Origin: Ignavibacteria bacterium
GTDB lineage: Bacteria > Bacteroidota > Ignavibacteria > Kapaibacteriales > UBA2268
DNA length: 64,000 nucleotides
Reading direction: 5' to 3'
NCBI GenBank assembly: GCA_026417135.1
Contig: JAOADV010000012.1
Coordinates: 1 to 64,000 of the forward strand
Shown here: positions 9,382 to 18,985 of the stretch, piece by piece
Layout of the letters: every line of letters begins with the position of its first letter
Position numbering within the stretch: position 1 is the stretch's first letter
The notes under the pieces: generated by a model
What the model was told of the DNA's origin: nothing
Database searches by the model: none
What the model saw: the letters and a program-made list of their open reading frames with translations, nothing else
Position numbers and translations under genes: made by a program

Positions 9382-10194
9382 TTAGTTATTAGACTTTTTA
9401 TTGAACTCGATTGTAAGGAACCAACCAATACGCTCGCGCCCAATTAAAGATGTGATAACGCTTGCAATTTTTCTCATAACCCAATTAAAACGTTGAAGTT
9501 TATCGTAGTATGTATAAATTGTTCCAATCTTTAAATTTTCGATTTGATAATAATTGGAAAGAACAGATTTGATTTCTTTAATTGTATAAGCTTTTGTTCC
9601 CTTACTTTCCATATGATTCCAAAGCACCCAAGAAATCGATTTCCAAGGCTTAAACTTTAGAAGAGCATACTTAATCCAAAAGAAGAAAGCCAAAAGGGAG
9701 CGGCGGTTGTAAATCATAATTTTGGCTAAACCTCCGGGTTTCAACACTCTAATTATTTCTTCCAAAGCTTTTATTGTATTTGGAGTATGATGGATTACAC
9801 CAAAGGAGTAAACCAAGTCGAAGAAGTTATCTGGATAGTCGAGATTTTCGGCATCGGCAACTTTTACTTCTTCGGCTTTTAATCCATAAAGTTCCAATCT
9901 TCGGCGTAGATGTTCAATTGCTTCGGGTGCAAAGTCGATTCCGTACGCTTTGCAACCAGCCCGAACCCATTGTATGAAATCAGTTCCCGCTCCAACTCCT
10001 ACTTCCAGAATTTTTTTCCCATAGAATCGCGTAAATTGAGCAAACGAAAACACTTCGGGATGTATTTCGTATCTTTTTTTTTCGATTTCTTCGAAATATT
10101 CAATGGTAAACTTTTCTTTGTTACTTAGAAAAGTCCCACATACATTTTTGTTCCAAAATTCTTTAACTTCCTGCTTTAATTGTTCATCCTTCAT
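9382..10194 (-). CDS. SAM-dependent class I methyltransferase
   Basis: This 270-residue cytoplasmic protein has a methyltransferase type-11 fold. Motif I is ILEVGVGAGTD, followed by the acidic YGIDFAPE, VADAENLDYPDN and the post-motif FGVIHHTP. The C-terminal 90 residues are rich in aromatic and basic residues and may bind a membrane or lipid substrate. The substrate cannot be told from sequence; neighbours in the region make lipids or surface glycans, so a lipid or sugar acceptor is plausible. It lies downstream of panB on the same strand with a 46-nt gap. Confidence 0.8.
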   Translation of the reverse strand: MKDEQLKQEVKEFWNKNVCGTFLSNKEKFTIEYFEEIEKKRYEIHPEVFSFAQFTRFYGKKILEVGVGAGTDFIQWVRAGCKAYGIDFAPEAIEHLRRRLELYGLKAEEVKVADAENLDYPDNFFDLVYSFGVIHHTPNTIKALEEIIRVLKPGGLAKIMIYNRRSLLAFFFWIKYALLKFKPWKSISWVLWNHMESKGTKAYTIKEIKSVLSNYYQIENLKIGTIYTYYDKLQRFNWVMRKIASVITSLIGRERIGWFLTIEFNKKSNN

Positions 10195-10240
10195 ATATTT
10201 TTTAGGTTAAGGGAAAAGATGATGTGCCTCGCAATAATTT

Positions 10241-11071
10241 TTAATACGATTCAGATTCGTTAGGGAAGTTTAAATTGCGAACATCTTCGGAATATTTTTT
10301 GCAAGCTGATAAAATTATTTGATAAAGTTGGGAGTAGCGGCGAACAAAACGTGGACTGAAGTCTATCGTCAAACCAAGCATATCTGTATAAACCAAAATT
10401 TGGCCGTCACAATGAGGTCCTGCCCCTATTCCAATTGTTGGAACTTGAACCGTTTTCGTAATTCTTTTTGCGAGTTCGGCGGGGATTTTTTCCAAAACAA
10501 TAGCAAAAACCCCAGCTTTTTCTAAATTTACTGCATCGCGAAAAATCGATTCGGCTTCTTGTGGGTCCTTTCCTCTTGCCCGATACGACCCAAACTTATG
10601 AATACTTTGTGGGGTTAATCCTACGTGGCCCATAACTGGGATACCACTTTCGGTCATTCTTTTTATTGCTTGAAGAATAATTTCGCTTGCTCCTTCGAGC
10701 TTGACACCCCCACATCCAGTTTCCTTCATTATTCGACCAGCGTTCGTAAAGGCTTCGTCCGCAGAAACTTGATAGCTCATAAAAGGCATATCAGCAATAA
10801 TAAGTGGCCGCTTCGCACCACGAACAACAGCTTTCGTATGGTATATGATATCTTCGAGGGTAACTGGTATCGTAGTTTCTAAACCTTGCACTACATTTCC
10901 TAAAGAATCTCCAACCAAAATAACATCAATTCCGCTTTCATCCAGAATTCGTGCGATTAAAGCGTCGTAAGCAGTAAGACAAACTATCTTCTGCCCTAAC
11001 TTTTTCATTTCTTGTAAACGGAAAGTAGTTACTTTCCTTGGGTCTACGTTTGCACTACCGATATAATCCAT
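10241..11071 (-). CDS. panB: 3-methyl-2-oxobutanoate hydroxymethyltransferase
   Basis: PanB transfers a hydroxymethyl group from 5,10-methylene-THF to 2-oxoisovalerate to give ketopantoate, the first step of pantothenate and CoA synthesis. The 276-residue sequence carries LVGDSLGNV, ADMPFMSY (metal ligands), VKLEGA, GHVGLTPQS and the catalytic Glu in IVLEKIP. Its length is typical. No panC or panE is in the window. The substrate 2-oxoisovalerate is also one of the possible substrates of the fused E1 at 22.8-25.0 kb. Confidence 0.95.
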   Translation of the reverse strand: MDYIGSANVDPRKVTTFRLQEMKKLGQKIVCLTAYDALIARILDESGIDVILVGDSLGNVVQGLETTIPVTLEDIIYHTKAVVRGAKRPLIIADMPFMSYQVSADEAFTNAGRIMKETGCGGVKLEGASEIILQAIKRMTESGIPVMGHVGLTPQSIHKFGSYRARGKDPQEAESIFRDAVNLEKAGVFAIVLEKIPAELAKRITKTVQVPTIGIGAGPHCDGQILVYTDMLGLTIDFSPRFVRRYSQLYQIILSACKKYSEDVRNLNFPNESESY

Positions 11072-11091
11072 TAAATCGTCCTTTAAAGTTA

Positions 11092-11099
11092 CAAAATTA
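11092..11099 (-). promoter_or_regulatory. -7-like box TAATTTTG, panB
   Basis: Read on the minus strand this is TAATTTTG, 20 nt before the panB ATG. A TTG lies 18 nt further upstream (11118-11120), close to the expected -33 spacing of this promoter class. Confidence 0.5.
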
Positions 11100-11176
11100 C
11101 TACAAAAATTAGTTCCACAACTTGGAGCTTCGCAAGTTTTCGAACTCTTTGGACTTAGCGGTCCGGAGCCTTCCTT

Positions 11177-13159
11177 TTAGTTTAAGTTGATAAATTTTCG
11201 GATGAAATTTCTTTCGAGACTCTCGACTTGGATTAAGTAAACTCCTGCGGGAAGGTCCGAAATATCGATATTGACAAAATTATTTGGGTCAGCAAAATGG
11301 TATTTCTTTACAACTTTTCCAAAAATATCGAGTATTATCAAACTTTTGGGGTTTATTCCTTCGTTTATTTTCAAAGTCAAAAAAGATTTATCGACATTTA
11401 TGACTTCGAAAGGATAAGCCTTTTCGATAAAGTCCTGGACTTCGGTATAAATATTTGTTTTAGCAAGACTTACAATCTTTTTCCCTTGGTTAACTCTCAA
11501 AAAATTAAAATTTGGGATGGAATCCAACCAAAAAGTCTTTTCCTCTCCTTCGAGTATAACAACTGTGTCGAAAGTTGTTCCGCTGGGGCGATGGAAATTA
11601 AGTTCAATTGGTAAATGACTATATTTCCCAAACGAACTGGGCTGAATTTGTTTGATTTTAATTTCGACGCTCGAATATTGGTTATCCAAAGAGTATTTTC
11701 TACAATGAACATCCAAAATAGGGTATCCTTGGGAAAATATCCACTGCTCGAAAAACCAATATAAGCTTGTTTCGATAAAATTGCTACAAAATGTTCCAAA
11801 AATAGAAGTCGAAATGTTTCGGTAGGCAAAGTAGTCGAGAGTATTCCTTAAAAGGTCGAAAAATAATTTGTCGCCTAAAAGGTCGCGCAACATAGCTACA
11901 ACAATAGCACCTTTTATGTAAATAGTTCTTGGGTAATTGGAAGAAGGGCTTTTCCGAGAATAATTGTATAATGGAAGCAATCCTTCGTCCCGAGATACAC
12001 TATTAACATAGTTTTGAGCAAGTAGATTTGCTCTTTGTAGGTATTTTTCTTTTCCAAATAGCCATTCTAAATAGAGTAACTCTGAAAAAGTAGTAAAAGC
12101 TTCGTTGAACCAAGCATCGCGAAAGTCGAGTGGGGTAACCGAATTGCCAAACCATTGATGAGCAAGTTCGTGAAGCAAGAGCGATTGCACGGTCAAAGTG
12201 TCTCGATTATCATAAGCATATTTTATGAAACTTGTAGGCAATGTAATCATCATCTGATGCTCCATTGCACCGCTAAATCCATTATATGGTGGTGGGACGA
12301 TAACATACCCAATTCTATCGAAAGGGTATTTCCCCCAATAACTTTGCAAACAGTAGAAAATTTGCGAAAAATTCCGAAAAGCCCACTGAACTTGTGTCTC
12401 GTAACCGTCTGGAAAATAGACAATTGTTTCGAATGTATGGGGGAAATTTGCTGGGTCGATTTGCATTGTCTTGAATTTTCCCACAGCAAAAGTCAAAAGA
12501 TATGTAGCGATTGGGAAATCTGATGTCGATACCCATATTTCTGAGTTATTGTCGAACCGACCAAGATGTTTTGTTTTTCCGTTGGTAGCGAGCTTAAAAC
12601 CTTCGGGAACTATAAAAATGAACTTAAAATTAGCTTTATCCGAAGGATGGTCGTAACAAGCAAGCCAATGTTGAGTTGCCGAAACGTAATCGTTATTGAA
12701 CCCTACCCCAATGGAAAATAATACAGAGTCGGCAAGGAAAACGCCCCCAAAAGGTTTATTCCCTTTTTCATTTGATAATGCTCCAGAGTAAAAAATCAAT
12801 ATTTCATTTGTATCCCTATCATCCCCAAATAAATTGTAAAGAGCATAGTATGAATAATCGAGCGAGTCGTTCTTCTCGAAAGTTGGAACAACCTTTTTTG
12901 AATTGTAAAATACCGAGTCGACAGTTAAATCTCTTAAATGAAAATAAAAGGTTCTTTCGTCGGGAGTTACCCAGAGAAAATTAATTTTACAAATGGCTTC
13001 GAGTTTTTTTTCGTAAAATTTGCGAAAGTCGAAAGTAGCCTCGTAATTCAAAACATCGAAATCTTGACGAATGTATTCAGTAGGCAAAGATATCTTTGTC
13101 TGGGATAGCAAAAAATTTGTAAACAAAAAAATAAACAAAAAGTGTTTCGACATACCCAC
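11177..13159 (-). CDS. Secreted M1-family aminopeptidase with T9SS sorting domain
   Basis: This 660-residue zinc peptidase has a signal peptide (about residues 1-19), an M1 N-terminal beta domain, the substrate-binding GAMEH (297-301), the zinc site HELAH (330-334) and the third ligand E353 in WFNEAF. The last 75 residues form a Por-type sorting domain with ILDIFGKVVKK and the closing LPAGVYLIQVE, so the protein should cross the outer membrane by type IX secretion. It probably trims peptides outside the cell or at its surface. The start could be M1 or M3. No partner gene is evident; panB lies downstream after 105 nt. Confidence 0.9.
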   Translation of the reverse strand: MGMSKHFLFIFLFTNFLLSQTKISLPTEYIRQDFDVLNYEATFDFRKFYEKKLEAICKINFLWVTPDERTFYFHLRDLTVDSVFYNSKKVVPTFEKNDSLDYSYYALYNLFGDDRDTNEILIFYSGALSNEKGNKPFGGVFLADSVLFSIGVGFNNDYVSATQHWLACYDHPSDKANFKFIFIVPEGFKLATNGKTKHLGRFDNNSEIWVSTSDFPIATYLLTFAVGKFKTMQIDPANFPHTFETIVYFPDGYETQVQWAFRNFSQIFYCLQSYWGKYPFDRIGYVIVPPPYNGFSGAMEHQMMITLPTSFIKYAYDNRDTLTVQSLLLHELAHQWFGNSVTPLDFRDAWFNEAFTTFSELLYLEWLFGKEKYLQRANLLAQNYVNSVSRDEGLLPLYNYSRKSPSSNYPRTIYIKGAIVVAMLRDLLGDKLFFDLLRNTLDYFAYRNISTSIFGTFCSNFIETSLYWFFEQWIFSQGYPILDVHCRKYSLDNQYSSVEIKIKQIQPSSFGKYSHLPIELNFHRPSGTTFDTVVILEGEEKTFWLDSIPNFNFLRVNQGKKIVSLAKTNIYTEVQDFIEKAYPFEVINVDKSFLTLKINEGINPKSLIILDIFGKVVKKYHFADPNNFVNIDISDLPAGVYLIQVESLERNFIRKFINLN

Positions 13160-13196
13160 AACTTTGATTTTGAAATACTAATTTATAAAATAGTTG

Positions 13197-13204
13197 TAAT
13201 TTTG
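13197..13204 (+). promoter_or_regulatory. -7-like box TAATTTTG, MBL-fold hydrolase gene
   Basis: TAATTTTG lies 26 nt before the ATG at 13231 in the divergent gap with the M1 peptidase gene. A TTTTG further upstream is about 24 nt away, slightly too far for a standard -33. Confidence 0.4.
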
Positions 13205-13230
13205 CATTCGAATTAGTTACAATTTAAAGT

Positions 13231-13866
13231 ATGAAAATAATACCAGTTGTTGCTGGTATTCTCGAAACAAATTGCTACTTGTTAATAAATCAAGAAAAAA
13301 GGACTGCAATCCTTATCGATGCTCCACCAGATTCAAAGAAGAAAATATTGGAACTACTTGAAACCGAAAACGCCTTGTTGGAAGCAGTACTTCTAACTCA
13401 TACTCATTGGGACCACTCGGCCGACGCAGCTGAAATCAAAAAGGCTACCTCTTCGAAGGTTTATGTTCATAAAGATGATTACTATCGTTTGCAAGACCCA
13501 ATGAACCACACTTTGATGCCGTTGGATTTTGAAATTGAACCTTGCTTTGCGGATTATTTAATCGAACATAATGAAGTTTTGAGCTTCGAAACTTGCGAAG
13601 TGGAAGTTATCGAAACCCCCGGACACACCGAAGGCAGTGTTGTCTTCGTTGTCCATTCAATTGGTGCCGCTTTTGTCGGGGATACAATTTTTTATATGTC
13701 TGTTGGCCGAACCGACCTTCCCGGTGGGGACAGCAAAAAATTGCATCAAAGTCTTTCACTTATTATGGATAAACTTCCAAACGAGTTTACCCTTTATCCC
13801 GGCCATTTCCAACCTACGAAAGTTGGACTTGAAAAAAAATTTAATCCATTTATAATCTCTATTTAA
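13231..13866 (+). CDS. MBL-fold metallohydrolase (glyoxalase II-like)
   Basis: This 211-residue cytoplasmic hydrolase has the metallo-beta-lactamase metal motif THTHWDH near residues 56-62, then ETPGHTEGS and FVGDTIF carrying the remaining ligands, and a late GH in LYPGH. It is shorter than classic hydroxyacylglutathione hydrolase, which has an extra C-terminal helical domain, so the thioester substrate is uncertain. It is followed after one base by the LptE-like lipoprotein gene, so the two are co-transcribed. Confidence 0.85.
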   Translation: MKIIPVVAGILETNCYLLINQEKRTAILIDAPPDSKKKILELLETENALLEAVLLTHTHWDHSADAAEIKKATSSKVYVHKDDYYRLQDPMNHTLMPLDFEIEPCFADYLIEHNEVLSFETCEVEVIETPGHTEGSVVFVVHSIGAAFVGDTIFYMSVGRTDLPGGDSKKLHQSLSLIMDKLPNEFTLYPGHFQPTKVGLEKKFNPFIISI

Positions 13867-13867
13867 A

Positions 13868-14404
13868 ATGGTTAAAAGGATTATGAATTTTTTTTCATTT
13901 TTATTTAATCATTCATTTAGTAAAAAGTTTATAAGTTTGCTTTTTATTTTTTTGACAATTGGGTGTTATTCATTTAGGGGTGGTAGTTTGCCGAGCCACA
14001 TAGGTTCGATTTCATTTACACCAATTGTCGATAATAGCAACTATGGGAACCCACATTATAAAGAACAATTCTACAACGAATTAATCACAAAGTTTCGACG
14101 CGATAATACTTTGAAGGTAGTGGAAATGCCTTCGGATAGTAAATTATCTTTAACTATTAGTTCTATTCGTGATGAAACGGCTTATGCAAAGCCCGGCGAG
14201 TTAGAAAAGGAAAGGAGAATTACAATGGAAGTTTCTGCGGAGTTCTTCGATGTTGTAAAAAATAAGACAATTTGGAACAGAAAATTTTCGAATTATGCGA
14301 TTTACAGTGTTGCTGGTATCCCAGCTTCGAGGGATAAAGCTATCGAAGAAGTCATTCAGAAACTAACAGACGACATTCTATTGGCAACAGTTTCTGGATG
14401 GTGA
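13868..14404 (+). CDS. lptE: LptE-like LPS-assembly lipoprotein
   Basis: This 178-residue exported protein has a hydrophobic leader and a lipobox ending at Cys near residue 34 (FLTIGC). The mature part has the pattern of the LptE/RlpB family in Bacteroidota: a short beta strand after the Cys (YSFRGG), a segment with IPF-type core (ISFTPIVDNS), and a C-terminal helix with repeated Leu and Ile. LptE plugs the LptD barrel that inserts lipopolysaccharide into the outer membrane. The start may be the Met at residue 6. No lptD is in the window. The family call rests on overall pattern rather than a catalytic motif. Confidence 0.7.
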   Translation: MVKRIMNFFSFLFNHSFSKKFISLLFIFLTIGCYSFRGGSLPSHIGSISFTPIVDNSNYGNPHYKEQFYNELITKFRRDNTLKVVEMPSDSKLSLTISSIRDETAYAKPGELEKERRITMEVSAEFFDVVKNKTIWNRKFSNYAIYSVAGIPASRDKAIEEVIQKLTDDILLATVSGW

Positions 14405-14494
14405 TATGCAATATTACAAAATTCTTTCGTTTATTAACTTCTTATTTTTAATACGAAAACATTATGTTACCTAATATGAGGCATAGAAAAGCTT

Positions 14495-15952
14495 ATGGAA
14501 CTAATTATACTTATCTTTTATTTGATTTCTCTTTCGATACTTTTTTTCTTCGGAATTCATAGTTTAGTTCTGCTTTATTATTATCACAAAACTCAGAAAA
14601 TATTAATTCCAAAGTTCGAGTTACCCAAGGAACTACCTTTGGTAACTATTCAACTGCCTATTTTTAACGAAATGTATGTTGTCGAACGAATTATTCGCCA
14701 CGTTTGCAAAATTCGTTATCCGAAGGACAAACTTGAAATCCAAGTTTTGGACGATTCGACCGACGAGACGCAAGAAATTGCTAAAAAATTAGTCGAAGAA
14801 TATCGTCAGCAAGGTTACGATATACATTACATTCATAGGGACAACAGAGAAGGTTTTAAAGCTGGAGCTTTAAAACACGGCCTTTCGTTTGCGAAAGGTG
14901 AATTCATTGCAATTTTCGACGCCGATTTTATCCCAACCGAGGATTTCCTTGAAAAAACCATACCTTACTTCCAAAATCCAAAAATTGGGATGGTTCAAAC
15001 ACGTTGGGGTCATATTAACGAAGAGTATTCTTTCTTGACAAAAGCTGTTGCTCTTTCGCTCGATGGCCACTTTGTCATTGAACAACAAGTGAGAAACAAA
15101 GCTGGTTTCTTTATAAATTTCAACGGAACTTGCGGTATTTGGCGTAAAGAAACCATTATCGATGCTGGTAATTGGCAACCCGATACTTTGACAGAAGACC
15201 TCGACCTAAGCTACCGCGCACAACTTAAAGGATGGAAATTTATTTTCTTAAACGATGTCGTTTCGCCCGGTGAATTACCAGCCGATATCAATGCGTTGAA
15301 AACCCAACAATTTCGTTGGACAAAAGGCGCTGTCGAGACAGCCAAAAAACTTTTACCAGCAGTTTTGAAAGCCAAACTAAGTTTGAAAGTAAAACTCGAA
15401 GCAATTGTACACCTTACAAGCAATATAGTTTTCCCATTCATCCTTGTCGTTGCAATTTTGAACATTCCATTAGTTATCATTAAAAATTCATTCGATGAAT
15501 TCGATATTTATTACAACATAATGTCCGTTTTCGTCCTTGGTTCCATCTCTTCATTTTTATATTACGTGTATTCTCAAAAAGCAATTCACATAGACTGGCG
15601 CGACCGTATTCTTTACTTTCCGCTATGCCTTGCTGGTAGTATGGGTTTTGCTATAAACAATACCAAAGCTGTTATCGAGGCATTGATTGGGAAAAAAACT
15701 GGTTTTACTCGCACACCTAAATATCGCCTTGTAAATAAATACGACGAGTGGCGTTTTAAAAAGTATGTTCAAAGAAAAGTCGATAAAACCGTACTTTTCG
15801 AAATCCTTTTGACTATATATTACGTAATTGGTATTGGTCTATCAATCTATTATCTTGAACTTGCTGTTATTCCTTTCCAACTTCTTTTTCTTTTTGGTTT
15901 TGGTTTAGTTGGGTATTTGTCTGTCAAACAAGTTTTTATAACAAGCAAATAG
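14495..15952 (+). CDS. Membrane GT2 glycosyltransferase (cellulose-synthase-like)
   Basis: This 485-residue membrane protein has an N-terminal helix, a cytoplasmic family 2 catalytic domain and about four C-terminal helices. The catalytic series is complete: DDSTDE, DADF, TEDLDLSYRAQ and the processive-type QQFRW. It uses a nucleotide sugar and makes a beta-linked product, perhaps a polysaccharide or a glycolipid; related proteins are annotated as beta-glucan or ceramide glucosyltransferases. It is 90 nt downstream of the lptE-like gene on the same strand. The product is unknown. Confidence 0.85.
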   Translation: MELIILIFYLISLSILFFFGIHSLVLLYYYHKTQKILIPKFELPKELPLVTIQLPIFNEMYVVERIIRHVCKIRYPKDKLEIQVLDDSTDETQEIAKKLVEEYRQQGYDIHYIHRDNREGFKAGALKHGLSFAKGEFIAIFDADFIPTEDFLEKTIPYFQNPKIGMVQTRWGHINEEYSFLTKAVALSLDGHFVIEQQVRNKAGFFINFNGTCGIWRKETIIDAGNWQPDTLTEDLDLSYRAQLKGWKFIFLNDVVSPGELPADINALKTQQFRWTKGAVETAKKLLPAVLKAKLSLKVKLEAIVHLTSNIVFPFILVVAILNIPLVIIKNSFDEFDIYYNIMSVFVLGSISSFLYYVYSQKAIHIDWRDRILYFPLCLAGSMGFAINNTKAVIEALIGKKTGFTRTPKYRLVNKYDEWRFKKYVQRKVDKTVLFEILLTIYYVIGIGLSIYYLELAVIPFQLLFLFGFGLVGYLSVKQVFITSK

Positions 15953-16098
15953 AATTCTTCGAAAATTGCATAAAAATTTATTAATGTTTTAATCTAAATT
16001 AACTCGACATCAACAAAACTGTTCGAACTTTGAAATCTACTGTTTTCGTTTTTTTTAAAAATAATTTATGACTAGTTCGTTTTTTTGAAAAAGAAAAT

Positions 16099-16104
16099 GG
16101 AGGG
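16099..16104 (+). promoter_or_regulatory. Shine-Dalgarno site deciding the radical SAM start
   Basis: GGAGGG ends 4 nt before the ATG at 16109. It supports that ATG over the in-frame TTG at 16085, which has no such site. Confidence 0.6.
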
Positions 16105-16108
16105 AACT

Positions 16109-17341
16109 ATGGCAAACGAACTCTCTCCGCAAACGCTTTATCGTCTTCCTTGGAATCTTGCAGACAATGCAATTTCGTGGTTAGAACCAACGTATACTTG
16201 CGATATGTATTGCGATGGCTGCTACCGAGAGAACCGCAATGCATCGCATAAAAGCTTGGAAGAAATAAAACGAGAGCTCGACATTTTTGCTAGATTAAGG
16301 AAAACCGATAGCATTTCTATTGCTGGGGGCGAGCCTTTGACACATCCGAAGATAGTCGAAATCGTTCGAATGATAAAAAAACGTGGTTGGAAGCCCGTAA
16401 TAAACACAAACGGACAAAAGCTAACAGAAGAGCTACTACTCCAACTTAAAGATGCGGGACTTTGGGGCTTTACATTCCATATCGATAGTTTCCAGAATCG
16501 ACCGCATTGGAAAGGAAAAAATGAAATCGAGTTGAACGAGCTTCGCTTGCACTATGCTAAAATGGTAGCTAAAGTTGGAGGTCTAACTTGTTCTTTCAAT
16601 GCAACGGTTTATCCAGAAACGATTCAATATGTTCCAGCATTAGTAAAGTGGGCTCAAGAGCATATCGATATTGTCCATATCTTTGTCTTCATAATTTATC
16701 GAATTGCTAAACTCGATGGTATTTACGATTATTTTGTCGGGGATAAAAAAGTGAACTTCGAAACCATTACATACGCAAAAGAACAAGACTTCAGGCGCAC
16801 TGATGTTCGCTCGGAAGATTTAGTAGCAGAAATCCGGAAGTTGTATCCAGACTTTGCACCTTCTGCATTTTTGAACGGGACTCATCTCGCCGACTCCTAC
16901 AAATGGTTATTAACTGGAAGAATAGGAAATAAACATAAAATTTTTGGATATACCGGACCAAAGTTTATGGAATTAGTCCAAAGTATAAAACACTTCTTTA
17001 CTGATAGCTACCTTGCTTATGCCGACCCAAAATATAACAAACGAAGTTTACTTTACTTGCTGCTGGCTCCTTTCGATAAAGGAATAAGACAAATTGCAAA
17101 AAACTTTTTCGCATCGCTATTCACAATGCCAAAGGCATTTTTTAGCGGTTTGTTTTACCAGACAATTTTGATAATCCAACCGATTGACGTGCTTCCCGAC
17201 GGCGAAACGAATATGTGCGATGGCTGCCCCGATATAACCGTTTGGAAGGACCGTTTAGTTTGGTCTTGTCGAATGGAAGAACAATTAATATGGGGACAAC
17301 AAGCAAGAGTAGTCCCCCGTCAAAATAATATTACTATATAA
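16109..17341 (+). CDS. Radical SAM protein with C-terminal Cys cluster, function unknown
   Basis: This 410-residue protein has the cluster motif CDMYCDGC (C31, C35, C38), which binds a 4Fe-4S cluster and SAM, followed by SIAGGEPLTHP, the usual glycine-rich SAM contact. A second Cys group near the C-terminus (MCDGCPD then WSCRMEE) could bind an auxiliary cluster, as in SPASM-like enzymes, though the spacing is not classic. The middle part has hydrophobic stretches rich in Phe and Tyr and could contact a lipid. Neighbours are glycosyltransferases, so a lipid or glycan substrate is possible. I do not recognise a characterised family member. Confidence 0.75.
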   Translation: MANELSPQTLYRLPWNLADNAISWLEPTYTCDMYCDGCYRENRNASHKSLEEIKRELDIFARLRKTDSISIAGGEPLTHPKIVEIVRMIKKRGWKPVINTNGQKLTEELLLQLKDAGLWGFTFHIDSFQNRPHWKGKNEIELNELRLHYAKMVAKVGGLTCSFNATVYPETIQYVPALVKWAQEHIDIVHIFVFIIYRIAKLDGIYDYFVGDKKVNFETITYAKEQDFRRTDVRSEDLVAEIRKLYPDFAPSAFLNGTHLADSYKWLLTGRIGNKHKIFGYTGPKFMELVQSIKHFFTDSYLAYADPKYNKRSLLYLLLAPFDKGIRQIAKNFFASLFTMPKAFFSGLFYQTILIIQPIDVLPDGETNMCDGCPDITVWKDRLVWSCRMEEQLIWGQQARVVPRQNNITI

Positions 17342-17359
17342 AAATTCGAGTTTCGTTGT

Positions 17360-18520
17360 TTAAACCTTGTCGATTTCAAAATTCCCTTTTTCGATAAGTT
17401 CTTTATCTTCGAGGGAAGTAATCTGGGTAAGAATATTATAAAAAATTGAAAGGATTGAGTCCCAAGAATAATTTAGCGATTTTTGATAAGCATTATATCC
17501 TAATCGTCTTCTGGAATCATCATTACTTAATAGATAATCTATATTTTCTGCAAGACTGAAAGAATCGTTCGGTTCGGCAAGCAAACCATCGTGATTATGT
17601 TTGATAAGCTCGGAAGCACCAAAAGAGTTGGCAACTACTGGTGGCAACCCCGAAGCCATCGCTTCTAATATCACGTTGCCAAATGATTCAGTAACGGAAG
17701 GAAAAGCAAAAATATCGCTCGAAGCATATAAATTCGATAATCTTTCGGGGTCAAGTTTGCCTAAAAACAATGAATTTGGAATTCGCTTTTGGTAATGACG
17801 AAGGTAAGGTCCATCCCCAGCAACAACAAGGACAAAGTCATCTCGTTTCGAGGAAAGAATTCTTATAGCATCTTCGAGCACGTCGAAATTTTTTTCTTTA
17901 ACTATTCTCCCAACGAAAAGTACGATTTTTTTGTCTGGGGGTACCAAAGTATTTCGAAAATCTATGTTGTTTTTGTTCGGGTTGAATAAATTTGTGTCGA
18001 CGCCGTGAGGCAAATAAACTAAATTATCAATCCCGTAGTACTTCAGCTCTTCGAGAACAGTTGTCGAAGGGACTATAACAGCATCACAATGGTTATAGAA
18101 ATATCTTACATATTTCCAAACAAGTTTTTCGAAAATAGAAAGACGATAGTAACGAAGGTAGGAAGGGAAATGAGTATGATAGGTAGCAACTGCTGGAATT
18201 CCCAATTCTTTGCATATTTTAATTGAAACGTAACCAAGCGAACAAGGACTGTTAATATAAACTATGTCCGGTTCGTAGCTTGCAATAATTCTTTTTATTT
18301 TTTCCTTCTTCGGTAGCGATACTTTATAATTTGTATAAAGAGGGAACGGGATATAAGAAACGCTGAATTGATTGTTAATTTTTGCGTTCGCATCGGTCTT
18401 GGGGGAAATCGCTAAAAAATCAACATTATGCTGTCTCAAATATTCAACTTGACGATATAGAACGCGGGTTACTCCGTCTTCGTTTTCCTTTAAGCTCCCA
18501 GCAGTTATTACAATTTTCAT
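17360..18520 (-). CDS. GT4-family glycosyltransferase
   Basis: This 386-residue cytoplasmic or membrane-associated enzyme has a GT-B fold. The N-terminal half opens with MKIVITAG and has YHTHFPSYLR; the C-terminal half has the donor site VLFVGRIVKEKNFD and the family signature PSVTESFGNVILEAMASGLP. It resembles group 1 transferases that add hexoses to lipids or phosphatidylinositol. It has its own promoter-like box. An in-frame ATG two codons upstream (18526) is also possible. The radical SAM gene is convergent, with 18 nt between the stops. Confidence 0.85.
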   Translation of the reverse strand: MKIVITAGSLKENEDGVTRVLYRQVEYLRQHNVDFLAISPKTDANAKINNQFSVSYIPFPLYTNYKVSLPKKEKIKRIIASYEPDIVYINSPCSLGYVSIKICKELGIPAVATYHTHFPSYLRYYRLSIFEKLVWKYVRYFYNHCDAVIVPSTTVLEELKYYGIDNLVYLPHGVDTNLFNPNKNNIDFRNTLVPPDKKIVLFVGRIVKEKNFDVLEDAIRILSSKRDDFVLVVAGDGPYLRHYQKRIPNSLFLGKLDPERLSNLYASSDIFAFPSVTESFGNVILEAMASGLPPVVANSFGASELIKHNHDGLLAEPNDSFSLAENIDYLLSNDDSRRRLGYNAYQKSLNYSWDSILSIFYNILTQITSLEDKELIEKGNFEIDKV

Positions 18521-18526
18521 TATCAA

Positions 18527-18985
18527 AGCAAAAAAACAAAATTAGGTTCAAAGAATGAGTAACAAATAAAGAAATTGTGAAGAAATAAAAAACTTAGACT
18601 TTGCAAATTTCAAAAGGAAGGATATCAATTTTCTCCAGTAATAATCAAAAATCCATTGTTAGTAGACGAACATATTGTTAAGAAATTGTTAATTCAAAAG
18701 AGCAGAATTCATTTCAAATTAATATTGTGAATCGAGTAAGCCGACAATGTTAAATAAAATTACTATCTATACAATGTCATCTAAAAGGATAAACAAAAAC
18801 AAAGTAAATATTTTTTGCAAAGACTACTATGGTTTGTTTTATTATTCCCTTAAAGCGAAATTTTCATCAGATAATTTTTGTTCACACTGCAAAGAGTTAG
18901 TAAAAACTCTAAAACTAATTTTAATAAACAAAAAATTGTTCAAAAACACTTAAAACCACAAGCCCGAATTTCATAAATAAGGAAA
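18527..18985. other. Gap between GT4 and SDR genes
   Basis: About 460 bases of AT-rich DNA hold the GT4 promoter at one end. A plus-strand 68-codon frame at 18747-18953 has an extreme Lys/Asn/Phe composition and no recognisable features, so I do not call it. I see no RNA gene or repeat. Confidence 0.5.
18537..18544 (-). promoter_or_regulatory. -7/-33 promoter of the GT4 gene
   Basis: The minus strand reads TAATTTTG here, with TTTG at 18563-18566 exactly 18 nt upstream. This is the best full match in the window to the TTTG-N19-TAnnTTTG promoter class of Bacteroidota. Confidence 0.6.

Noticed and set aside
18747..18953. 68-codon plus-strand frame upstream of the GT4 gene
   Set aside because: Very Lys/Asn/Phe-rich, no leader motif or family resemblance; looks like an AT-rich chance frame.
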